In this document: positions 6,857-12,587 of the stretch, in pieces | Layout: every line of letters starts with the position of its first letter | Numbering within the stretch: the stretch's first letter is position 1 | Origin: CAYLZO01 sp964387775 | GTDB lineage: Bacteria > Chloroflexota > Anaerolineae > JAAYZQ01 | Assembly: GCA_964387775.1 (NCBI GenBank) | Contig: CAYLZO010000159.1 | Location: 1 to 12,587, forward strand | DNA length: 12,587 nt | Direction: 5' to 3' | The notes under the pieces: model-generated | The model's database searches: none | What the model was told of the DNA's origin: nothing | What the model saw: only the letters and a program-made list of their open reading frames with translations | Made by a program: the position numbers and the translations under genes

Positions 6857-7510
6857 ATGCCTGAACTAAACGTGGGTACACTAAACTGTGTTTATTTCGT
6901 GCTTTTTTTCTTTGGCCTGGGCTACGCCATCTTGATTGCTATCACCGGTGGGCTATCGGACATCGACATGCCCGACGTGGACGTGGACATCCCCCAGATT
7001 GACCTGCCGGGCGACGTGGACATTCCCGGTGCCGACATCCACATCGGCGGCCCCGAGGCGCCCATGGGCATAGACGCACCCGACGTATCGGTCTCTCCCC
7101 TCAGTCCCATTACCATTGCCAGTTTCGTCACCTCCTTCGGCGCGTTCGGCATCCTCAGCACCCAACTCTTCGGTGTAGACCCCCGTTGGAGCTTGCTCTG
7201 GGCAACTGGCGGCGGACTGATCGTCTCGGCCGGGATGTTCTTGTTCTACAGCCAGGTGCTCATCCGCTCCCAGGGGTCGAGCGAGATACGCAGCTCCGAC
7301 ATCATGGGCCTGGATGCGGAAGTCACGGTCCCTATCGGCGAGTCTTCGACGGGCCAGGTCACCTACGTGACAAAGTCGGGACGGATGAACTCGTTAGCAC
7401 GCTCCATCACCGGCCGGCCGATCCCGCGCGGTCAACTCGTCCGGATCGAGCAGGTAAAAGGCCCCCAGGTCTTGGTCCGTCCCATGCCTACCGAATCAGA
7501 GGATGCCTAA
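6857..7510 (+). CDS. NfeD-like membrane protein (flotillin partner)
   Basis: A 217-residue membrane protein of the NfeD/YuaF type, normally encoded next to flotillin and thought to work with it in membrane microdomains. The ATG has AGGAGG at 6846-6851, 5 nt upstream. Helix 1 is about residues 11-31, helices 2 and 3 about 84-105 and 112-135, and residues about 150-210 form the small beta-barrel (OB-fold) typical of NfeD C-termini (GLDAEVTVPIGESSTGQV, RGQLVRIEQV). Between helices 1 and 2 lies an unusual Asp-rich stretch (about 35-75) made of repeated DIDMP, DVDVDIP, QIDLPG and DVDIPG units. There is no ClpP-like protease domain, so this is the short NfeD class. Flotillin follows after 57 nt and is very probably co-transcribed. 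Confidence 0.85.
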   Translation: MPELNVGTLNCVYFVLFFFGLGYAILIAITGGLSDIDMPDVDVDIPQIDLPGDVDIPGADIHIGGPEAPMGIDAPDVSVSPLSPITIASFVTSFGAFGILSTQLFGVDPRWSLLWATGGGLIVSAGMFLFYSQVLIRSQGSSEIRSSDIMGLDAEVTVPIGESSTGQVTYVTKSGRMNSLARSITGRPIPRGQLVRIEQVKGPQVLVRPMPTESEDA

Positions 7511-7567
7511 ACTGGAGGACAATCAGAGGTTGATGCTAAGAAGAAGAAGCGAAAGGAGTGAGAGAGC

Positions 7568-9067
7568 ATGGATGTGAATTGGGTACTGGTCATCTTTGTA
7601 GCGGCAGGAGGTCTGTTCACCCTGTTCGTCTTGGCCGGGTTCTACGCCAGCCGCTACAAAAAGGTCGGTCCGAACCAGGTATTGGTGGTCTCGGGCCGCA
7701 AGCGCGCCATCGTGAACCCGGTGACCGGCAAGAAAGAGACTGTCGGCTTCCGGGTGGTGAAAGGCGGTGGCACCTTCATTATCCCGGTGCTGGAGCGGGT
7801 GGACGTCCTCTCGATGGAGATCCTGACCATCGAGGTTGAGGTCCGCAGCGTCTACACCGTGCAGGGCGTGCCCGTCCACGTGGACGGCGTGGCCCAGATC
7901 AAGATCCGGGGCGACGACGCCTCCATCTATACCGCCGCCGAGCAGTTCCTGTCCAAGGGGCCGGACGGCATCATCTACGTCGCCCACGAGACCCTGGCCG
8001 GCCACCTGCGCGCCATCCTGGGCATGCTCACCGTTGAAGAGATCTACAAAGATCGCGACGCCTTTGCCCAGAAGGTGCTGGAGGTCTCGGGCAGCGACCT
8101 GGCCAACATGGGCCTGGAGATCGTCTCCTTTGTCATCAAGGACATCCGCGACGACAAGGAGTACCTGGAGAGCCTGGGCCGCACCCGCACCGCCGAGGTC
8201 AAGCGCGACGCCGTCAAGGGTGAGGCCGAGGCCCAGCGTGACGCGACCATCGCCCAGGCCGACGCCGCCCGCGACGCGACCATCCAGTCGGCCGAGGCGC
8301 GGCAGGAGGGCGAGACCGCCAAGTTCCGGGCCGAGACCAAGATCGCCGAGGCGCAAAAGCAGTATCGGGTCGAAAAGGCTCACTACGACGAAGAGTCGAA
8401 CCGGGAGGAGGTCAAGGCCGAGCTGGCCCGCACGCTCCAGGAAAAGATCACCCAGCAGGACATCACGGCCCAGGAAGTACAGATCGAGGTCGTAGCCAAG
8501 CAAAAGCAGATCGAGGTCCAGGAGCAGGAGGTCCAACGCAAGCAGCGTGAGCTGGAGGCCACCGTCCACAAGCCGGCCGAGGCCGAACGCTACCGCATCG
8601 AAACGCTGGCCAACGCCAAAAAGTTCCAGACCGAGACCGAAGCGGCCGGTGAAGCCGCCGCCACCCGCCTGCGCGGCGAGGGCGAGGCCAAAGCACAAAA
8701 GGCGAAGGGTCTGGCCCAGGCTGACGTCATCCGCGAGCAAGGCTTTGCCGAGGCACAGGCGATGGAAAAGAAGGCTGCGGCCTGGCAACAGTACAACCAG
8801 GCGGCCATCATCCAGCAGCTCATCGAGGCCCTGCCCGAGGTCGCCGGGGCCATCGCCCAGCCGCTGGCCCAGACCGACCGCATCGTCATCATCAACAGCG
8901 GCGGGGACGGCGCGGGCGCGTCCAAGGTGACGGCCGACGTGACCAACATCGTCGCTCAAGTGCCGGCCACCCTGGAAGCGCTGACCGGCGTGGACCTGGT
9001 CCAGGCGCTCCAGACGCTGCCCGGCATCGGCGCGGCGGCGCAGGACAAGGGGGACGACGGCGCCTAG
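7568..9067 (+). CDS. floT: Flotillin (SPFH-domain membrane scaffold protein)
   Basis: A 499-residue protein, close to the length of Bacillus FloT/YuaG. Residues 5-25 form the N-terminal membrane hairpin or helix. The SPFH domain covers about 28-210 (GPNQVLVVSGRK, GGGTFIIPVLERVDVLSMEI, VHVDGVAQIKI). A long coiled coil with Glu-Ala repeats covers about 215-400, and a flotillin C-terminal region about 400-490 (AAAWQQYNQAAIIQQLIEALPEV). It scaffolds lipid microdomains and helps membrane proteins oligomerise; in Bacillus it works with an NfeD protein, as the gene order here suggests. The ATG at 7568 has AGGAG at 7554-7558, 9 nt upstream. Transcription should end at the terminator at 9233-9268. All family parts appear intact. 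Confidence 0.93.
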   Translation: MDVNWVLVIFVAAGGLFTLFVLAGFYASRYKKVGPNQVLVVSGRKRAIVNPVTGKKETVGFRVVKGGGTFIIPVLERVDVLSMEILTIEVEVRSVYTVQGVPVHVDGVAQIKIRGDDASIYTAAEQFLSKGPDGIIYVAHETLAGHLRAILGMLTVEEIYKDRDAFAQKVLEVSGSDLANMGLEIVSFVIKDIRDDKEYLESLGRTRTAEVKRDAVKGEAEAQRDATIAQADAARDATIQSAEARQEGETAKFRAETKIAEAQKQYRVEKAHYDEESNREEVKAELARTLQEKITQQDITAQEVQIEVVAKQKQIEVQEQEVQRKQRELEATVHKPAEAERYRIETLANAKKFQTETEAAGEAAATRLRGEGEAKAQKAKGLAQADVIREQGFAEAQAMEKKAAAWQQYNQAAIIQQLIEALPEVAGAIAQPLAQTDRIVIINSGGDGAGASKVTADVTNIVAQVPATLEALTGVDLVQALQTLPGIGAAAQDKGDDGA

Positions 9068-9083
9068 TACCCACATCAGTTCT

Positions 9084-9182
9084 GTCATTGCGAGCGTAGC
9101 GAAGCAATCTCCAGCTATGAGAGAGAAACCGATTGCTCGCCACAAAAGGAGATTGCTTTGTCGCTTCGCTCCTCGCAATGAC
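9084..9182. repeat. Long interspersed inverted repeat
   Basis: Left arm 9084-9112 begins GTCATTGCGAG and ends GCAATCTCC; right arm 9148-9182 is its imperfect reverse complement, begins GGAGATTGC and ends CTCGCAATGAC, with a few extra bases. The 35-nt spacer has no coding content. The family (GTCATTGCGAGCG-type ends) is widely seen between genes in several bacterial phyla. It lies after the flotillin stop and before the terminator. It carries no transposase; it could be a MITE-like element. Confidence 0.85.
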
Positions 9183-9232
9183 GTCCGAGTAAGAACTTGC
9201 GCCGTCATGGACTAGCGCCCTACAGAGAGCAA

Positions 9233-9268
9233 AAAAGCCTCGCGGAGACACACCTCCGCGAGGCTTTT
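9233..9268. terminator. Bidirectional intrinsic terminator
   Basis: AAAAGCCTCGCGGAG (9233-9247) and CTCCGCGAGGCTTTT (9254-9268) form a perfect 15-bp stem with loop ACACAC. The run of A on the left and T on the right (CTTTTTC at 9271-9277) makes it work in both directions, ending the flotillin operon on the + strand and the kinase/membrane-protein unit on the - strand. Confidence 0.92.
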
Positions 9269-9283
9269 GTCTTTTTCGAGGAC

Positions 9284-9991
9284 TTATTCCAGTGCCGAGC
9301 GGAGCAGCAGCCGTCCCCGCGCCAGCCCCCAGGCCAGTAGCGCCAGCCCGGCGAGGATGAACATGCCCGGCAGGCTCAGATGAAAGAGCCAGCCGTCGGC
9401 CAGGATGGCGACCATCAGCAGGAAGAAGGCGGCCGCCACGCCGCACAGGATCAGGCCGGCCGTCAGCACGCCCGACGAGCCCCGCCGCGCGCCAAAGAGC
9501 AGCAGCGCCAGCCCCAGCGCCAGCGGCTCGACGGTCCAGAGCACCGACCACCAGCCCCACAGGCCGGTCACGGCGCAGAACTGAAAGACCAGCCCGTTGA
9601 GGCCGACGATGGCGGCCGGGATGAGCAGGCCGTCCACCTGCATGTAAAAGGCCGCCGCCAGGAACCCCAGCGCCACGGCCAGCAGGACCATCGGCCACAG
9701 CCAGGCCCAGATGCCCCACACGTTCAGGACGCTGGCGATCATCAGGATGCCGCTCACGACCAGGATCGGCACGCCGGGGATGAACAGGCCGCCCAGGCCG
9801 CGCTTGTCGCGGACCAGAAAGGGCGGCACGAGGAAGGCCAACCCCGCCGCCGAGACGACGATGGGCCAGAAACGCAGGGCAAAGCCCAGCAGATTGACGC
9901 CCAACAGCGATGACACGAGCACCAGCACCAGCCACAAGGCCCCCAGGGCCATCAAGCCCGCACCGACGACGACTGAATGATTATTTTTCAT
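9284..9991 (-). CDS. Polytopic membrane protein with an internally repeated helix module, kinase neighbour
   Basis: A 235-residue, very hydrophobic protein with about 7-8 membrane helices and short loops. The ATG at 9991 has AAGGAG (10005-10000) 8 nt upstream. It contains an internal repeat: residues 71-109 (starting IPGVPILVVSGILMIASVLN, then WGIWAWLWP) and 124-160 (starting IPAAIVGLNGLVFQF, then WGWWSVLW and EPLALG). The second copy matches the membrane tail of the kinase encoded just upstream. The WG-W-LW(P) signature and the spacing also recall LiaI/LiaF-type membrane regions (DUF5668), a resemblance seen by eye only. There is no catalytic motif. It is probably co-transcribed with the kinase (89 nt apart) and may be a sensor or partner of it. 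The gene ends 16 nt from the shared terminator. Confidence 0.75.
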   Translation of the reverse strand: MKNNHSVVVGAGLMALGALWLVLVLVSSLLGVNLLGFALRFWPIVVSAAGLAFLVPPFLVRDKRGLGGLFIPGVPILVVSGILMIASVLNVWGIWAWLWPMVLLAVALGFLAAAFYMQVDGLLIPAAIVGLNGLVFQFCAVTGLWGWWSVLWTVEPLALGLALLLFGARRGSSGVLTAGLILCGVAAAFFLLMVAILADGWLFHLSLPGMFILAGLALLAWGLARGRLLLRSALE

Positions 9992-10033
9992 CTCGATTTC
10001 TCCTTATTTCTCATGGTAGACGTTGGTAGTGCC

Positions 10034-10088
10034 GTTCGTAGTGCGCGCTTCAGCGCGCCTGGACGGCGATGAATCGCCGACTACGAAC
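10034..10088. repeat. Cloverleaf-like palindromic repeat containing the kinase stop codon
   Basis: Outer arms GTTCGTAGT (10034-10042) and ACTACGAAC (10080-10088) pair perfectly over 9 bp. Inside are two perfect hairpins: GCGCGCT-TC-AGCGCGC (10043-10058) and CGGCGAT-GA-ATCGCCG (10064-10079), joined by CTGGA. The minus-strand kinase stop TAG (10083-10081) lies in the outer arm. The preceding bases 10021-10044 are a near-perfect 12-nt tandem duplication (CGTTGGTAGTGC, CGTTCGTAGTGC) overlapping the left arm. Confidence 0.85.
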
Positions 10089-11721
10089 CCAAAGCCAGAC
10101 CCAGTAGGGCCACGACGGCTGCCAGCAGAATCGTCGGGCGCCACAGCCGCCGGGCGAGCCGGCGGGCCACCTCGCCGGCGTGCGCCTCGTCGCCGGCCAG
10201 CCGGACGACGTACCAGATCACGCCCCCCACCAACAACGGCTCCAGCGGCCAGAGAAAGGCCCACAGCCCCCAGGCGTTGGTGAGGGCATAAAACGAAAAG
10301 AGCACGCCGTTGCCCAGGACGATGCCCGCCGGAATGAGAATCCAGATGGAGCCGCTGGCGCCCATCACCGCGCTGAGCAGCAGGCCGGCCAGCAACAGCT
10401 CCACCGGCCAGCCCCGGGCGTAGGTGCCCCACCAGCCGGTCATGGTCCCCAAAAAGATGGCCGCCAGGTTGTAGCCGACCAGGAGCGCGACGGCGTTCAG
10501 GATCGCACGTTCGCCACCTTCATACTCGGTCAGGCGGGCAGCCTGCTCCACCACGTTGGGCTCGGCCCGGCCCTTCCTCGCCCGGACTTTTTCCGGCTCG
10601 TCTGGAGCACGCTCCCGCGGCCCACCATGCGGCGAGAGGTTGACGCCGCTCTCCGCCGTTGGTTGCGCCGTTGGTTGCGCCGCCGGTTGCGCTGGCGGCC
10701 GCGCGGCCGCCTCGGCCGCCAGCTTTGCGCCCAGCCGGGCGTCGGTGTCTTCGGTGGCGAACTCGGCCTCGCGCACGTTGTCGCGGGCCGTGCCCGACAA
10801 AACCGCCACCGACTCGGAGGGCGCCTCGGGCGTGGTGAAGGACAGGGGCAGCGAGATGCGTCCTGGCAACTCGATGTCCGCCGCCTCGGCCGCCGCCTGC
10901 AGCGCGGCCGCCATCTCCTCGGCGCTCTGGTAGCGGTCCTGGGGCCGCTTGGCCAGCACCTTGAGCACTACCCGCTCCAGCGGCACCGGGATATCCGGCT
11001 CGATCTGGCGGGGCAGGGGCAGCGGATCGTTGACGTGCTTCATCAGGATGGCCAGGGGCGTCTCGGCGTCGAAGGGCGGCTCGCCGGTCAGCATCTCGTA
11101 GAGCACGATGCCCAGCGAATAGAGGTCGGTACGGGCGTCGCACTGGCCCTCCAACCCCTGCTCGGGGGCCATGTAGGCCAGCGTGCCCATCAGCGCCCCG
11201 GTGACGGTGTATTTCGTGCCGCCCACGATCTGGGCGATGCCAAAGTCGGTGAGCACCGCCTGCCCGCGCCGGGTCAGCAGGACGTTGGCCGGCTTGACGT
11301 CGCGGTGGATCATGCCCTCGCTGTGGGCGTAGGCCAGCCCGTCGAGCAGGTCGAGCAGGACGCGCACCACCTCGCCCAGCGGCATGCGCTTGCCCCGGGC
11401 GCGATAGTCGCCCAGACGCGTCGCCAGGGTGTCGCCCTCCAGCAGCTCCATGACCATGTAGTAGAGGTCGCCCCGGGCGTCGGCGTCGAACACCTGCACG
11501 ATGTTCGGGTGGCGGAGCGAGGCTACGGCCCGCGCCTCGCGTTGGAAGCGGGCCAGGAATTCCTCCTCGTCCACCAGGTCGGAGCGCAGGACCTTGACCG
11601 CCACGTAGCGGTCGAGCTGGGGGTGGTAGGCTCGGTAGACGCGGGCCATGCCGCCCCGCCCCAAGGGCTCCAACACGCGATATCTGCCGAGATTCTGTCC
11701 TTCCAGCGAGTCTGTAACCAC
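10081..11721 (-). CDS. Hanks-type Ser/Thr protein kinase with polytopic membrane C-terminus
   Basis: A 546-residue kinase from the preferred GTG start. Kinase domain about residues 14-280 with all key parts: glycine loop LGRGGMARVY (20-29), Lys43 in VAVK, Glu62 in the alphaC helix, HRDVKPAN (catalytic Asp141, Asn146), DFG (Asp159) and APE (185-187). It should therefore be active and phosphorylate Ser/Thr, with an activation loop rich in Thr. Residues about 290-400 are a flexible linker with Ala/Gln/Pro/Thr repeats; residues about 405-546 are several membrane helices. There are no PASTA sensor repeats. Residues 463-499 match the repeated module of the downstream membrane protein. The GTG 11721 is chosen because GGAGGAG lies just upstream and homologues usually begin shortly before the LGRYRV strand; ATG 11736 or TTG 11757 are alternatives. 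The FHA transcription factor upstream is a plausible substrate or reader. Confidence 0.88.
   Translation of the reverse strand: MVTDSLEGQNLGRYRVLEPLGRGGMARVYRAYHPQLDRYVAVKVLRSDLVDEEEFLARFQREARAVASLRHPNIVQVFDADARGDLYYMVMELLEGDTLATRLGDYRARGKRMPLGEVVRVLLDLLDGLAYAHSEGMIHRDVKPANVLLTRRGQAVLTDFGIAQIVGGTKYTVTGALMGTLAYMAPEQGLEGQCDARTDLYSLGIVLYEMLTGEPPFDAETPLAILMKHVNDPLPLPRQIEPDIPVPLERVVLKVLAKRPQDRYQSAEEMAAALQAAAEAADIELPGRISLPLSFTTPEAPSESVAVLSGTARDNVREAEFATEDTDARLGAKLAAEAAARPPAQPAAQPTAQPTAESGVNLSPHGGPRERAPDEPEKVRARKGRAEPNVVEQAARLTEYEGGERAILNAVALLVGYNLAAIFLGTMTGWWGTYARGWPVELLLAGLLLSAVMGASGSIWILIPAGIVLGNGVLFSFYALTNAWGLWAFLWPLEPLLVGGVIWYVVRLAGDEAHAGEVARRLARRLWRPTILLAAVVALLGLALGS
10654..10689. repeat. Three 12-nt tandem units in the kinase linker
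   Basis: CGCCGTTGGTTG occurs twice and then CGCCGCCGGTTG once. On the coding (minus) strand the units encode QPAA, QPTA and QPTA in the flexible linker between the kinase and membrane domains. In-frame slippage here would change linker length only. Confidence 0.8.
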
Positions 11722-11724
11722 GTT

Positions 11725-11731
11725 CTCCTCC
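11725..11731 (-). promoter_or_regulatory. Shine-Dalgarno sequence deciding the kinase start
   Basis: On the minus strand GGAGGAG is followed by AAC and then GTG (11721-11719). GGAGG is 5 nt from the GTG, an ideal distance, whereas the two ATG codons at 11736 and 11733 sit upstream of this site and have no comparable signal of their own. Confidence 0.6.
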
Positions 11732-11745
11732 ATCATCTTGGGGAC

Positions 11746-11754
11746 ATGATAGCA
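11746..11754 (-). promoter_or_regulatory. Possible extended -10 promoter of the kinase gene
   Basis: The minus strand reads TGCTATCAT, an extended -10 (TGn plus TATCAT). No good -35 is found at 17-18 nt upstream. The predicted leader is short, about 18 nt before the GTG start. Read-through from the FHA gene is the alternative. Confidence 0.4.
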
Positions 11755-11778
11755 CAATTCCGGGGGGCTTACCTATCC

Positions 11779-11799
11779 AATAGCTAACAGCGAGCTATT
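11779..11799. repeat. Inverted repeat upstream of the kinase promoter
   Basis: AATAGCT (11779-11785) and AGCTATT (11793-11799) are perfect complements with a 7-nt spacer. It lies about 40-60 nt upstream of the predicted kinase transcription start, a usual place for an activator or repressor site. A role as operator is conjecture. Confidence 0.5.
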
Positions 11800-11812
11800 C
11801 AGCCTCCATGAG

Positions 11813-11860
11813 AAACTGGCCCAATCGTGAACCTTCGGTTCGATGAGACTGGGCCAGTTT
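11813..11860 (-). terminator. Hairpin after the FHA regulator gene
   Basis: AAACTGGCCCA (11813-11823) pairs perfectly with TGGGCCAGTTT (11850-11860) over 11 bp. The interior can also pair (GAACC/GGTTC around TTC at 829-841 of this stretch, i.e. 11829-11841). It starts 5 nt after the TAA of the minus-strand gene. The T-run on the minus strand is only TTT, so termination may be partial. Confidence 0.65.
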
Positions 11861-11864
11861 GGCC

Positions 11865-12479
11865 TTACTCGGGCGCGAGAAGCTTGTAGCCCAGGCCGCG
11901 CACCGTGAGCAGCAGCACCGGCTCCGAGGGGTTGGGCTCGATGCGCGCCCGCAGGCGGCGCACCAGGTTCTCGATCTGGTAGTCGTAGACGCCCTCGGCG
12001 TACTCGGGCCAGACGGCGGCGCCGATCTCGTCCTTGGAGCAGACCCGGCCCCGGCGTTCGTAGAGGAAGGCCAGCAGCGCAAACTCCTTGGGCGACAGCT
12101 CGACCACGCGCCGGTCGACGCGGGCCAGGCCGGCGGCCTCGTCCACCTCCACCTCGGGGAAGGGCGTGTCGAGAAAGGTGCTCTCCGGGTCGTGGTACCG
12201 CAGCTCCACGTCGCCGATGGAGACGAGGTCGCCGTCGCGCAGCTCGACCTGGGCCAGCAGCCGCTCGCCGTTGAGAAACGTGCCGTTGGTGCTGCCCAGG
12301 TCGGTCAACACCCGGCGCCGCCCCTCGCGTTCCACGCGGGCGTGCTCTCGCGAGACACGCCGGCTGGTGACGACGATGTCATTGTCCACGGCGCGGCCGA
12401 TGGTCGTGACCTCGCCACGCAGGAGGTGCTCCCGGCCCGTCGGATCGGTAAAGAATGGAACGGCTTCTTCCGTGGACAT
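11865..12479 (-). CDS. FHA domain plus OmpR/PhoB-type winged-helix transcription factor
   Basis: A 204-residue one-component regulator without a receiver domain. Residues about 18-97 are an FHA domain, which binds phosphothreonine peptides; its conserved parts are present: IGR (Gly28-Arg29), SREH (Ser43, Arg44, His46) and STNGTFLNG (63-71). Residues about 114-202 are a Trans_reg_C winged helix (LSPKEFALLAFLYERRGRV, recognition helix around VYDYQIENLVRRLRARIEP, wing LTVRGLGYKL). DNA binding is therefore expected to be controlled by Ser/Thr phosphorylation rather than His-Asp phosphotransfer, as with EmbR and PknB-type kinases in actinobacteria, although EmbR has the reverse domain order and a BTAD region. 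The ATG at 12479 has AAGGA about 6 nt upstream. It has its own promoter and lies directly upstream of a Ser/Thr kinase on the same strand. Target genes are unknown. Confidence 0.9.
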   Translation of the reverse strand: MSTEEAVPFFTDPTGREHLLRGEVTTIGRAVDNDIVVTSRRVSREHARVEREGRRRVLTDLGSTNGTFLNGERLLAQVELRDGDLVSIGDVELRYHDPESTFLDTPFPEVEVDEAAGLARVDRRVVELSPKEFALLAFLYERRGRVCSKDEIGAAVWPEYAEGVYDYQIENLVRRLRARIEPNPSEPVLLLTVRGLGYKLLAPE

Positions 12480-12517
12480 GCTCTTCCTTTCTCCCTGCTG
12501 CCGATGCTGATAGGCCG

Positions 12518-12548
12518 ATTATACCATAGCCCGCCGTGAGCGTATCAA
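12518..12548 (-). promoter_or_regulatory. Promoter of the FHA regulator gene
   Basis: Minus strand: -35 TTGATA (12548-12543), a 19-nt spacer and -10 TATAAT (12523-12518) with upstream TGG, making TGGTATAAT (12526-12518), an extended -10. The leader before ATG 12479 is about 32 nt. The spacer is slightly long, so the extended -10 may carry most of the weight. Confidence 0.65.
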
Positions 12549-12587
12549 GCTGGGGACATCTAGCAGTCTGACCGAGAGAGCGTTCTC

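Noticed and set aside
7523..9208. Long minus-strand open frame opposite flotillin
   Set aside because: Leu/Gly/Asp-rich shadow of the flotillin coiled coil, and it runs through the interspersed repeat.
10034..10088. Cloverleaf as a tRNA gene
   Set aside because: It is only 55 nt, has three stems with 2-nt hairpin loops, and lacks an anticodon loop, T-loop and the usual acceptor-stem layout.
10180..11787. Long plus-strand open frame opposite the kinase gene
   Set aside because: The kinase on the minus strand has every Hanks motif; this frame is rich in His, Gln and Arg and resembles no family.
12549..12587. Possible gene start or site at the right edge
   Set aside because: Only about 40 bases remain beyond the promoter and I see no start codon with a ribosome site nor any convincing repeat.

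Overview
The window looks like a chromosomal segment of a high-GC member of the Chloroflexota (Anaerolineae/Caldilineae-like). This rests on the protein style: secreted proteins with long Pro/Thr linkers rich in TPT and NTP, GT39 membrane glycosyltransferases with extra beta-sandwich tails, a Hanks kinase with a membrane tail, and many interspersed palindromic repeats. It is an inference from style, not from a marker gene. I see no rRNA, tRNA, CRISPR array, transposase or phage gene, and no gene-free stretch longer than about 300 bases.

Left part (1-4861, + strand): the C-terminal end of a secreted Pro/Thr-linker protein; a clan GH-A glycoside-hydrolase-like protein anchored by a membrane helix at each end; and, overlapping it by 4 nt, an 863-residue GT39/ArnT-type membrane glycosyltransferase. 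The glycosyltransferase gene is the oddest object here. Two different palindromic repeats lie in frame inside loops between its membrane helices, and degenerate 7-nt tandem repeats sit at both of its ends, the last one supplying its stop codon. A minus-strand membrane-anchored LysM protein and a divergent family-2 glycosyltransferase follow (4916-6640). Together these suggest cell-envelope or exopolysaccharide work.

Middle (6777-9268, + strand): a clear promoter drives an NfeD-like membrane protein and a full-length flotillin, the classic membrane-microdomain pair. A long interspersed inverted repeat and a strong bidirectional terminator follow.

Right part (9284-12526, - strand): an FHA domain fused to an OmpR/PhoB-type winged helix, with its own promoter and a hairpin terminator; a Ser/Thr protein kinase with a polytopic membrane C-terminus; and an orphan polytopic membrane protein. 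The membrane tail of the kinase and the orphan protein share a recognisable two-helix module (20 of 37 positions identical by eye without gaps), present twice in the orphan. I read this as a candidate phospho-signalling unit: a membrane module senses something, the kinase signals, and the FHA transcription factor reads the phosphothreonine and changes transcription. This is the best candidate here for an undescribed system. A cloverleaf-like palindromic repeat provides the kinase stop codon. Three promoters in the window share the sequence TGGTATAAT.
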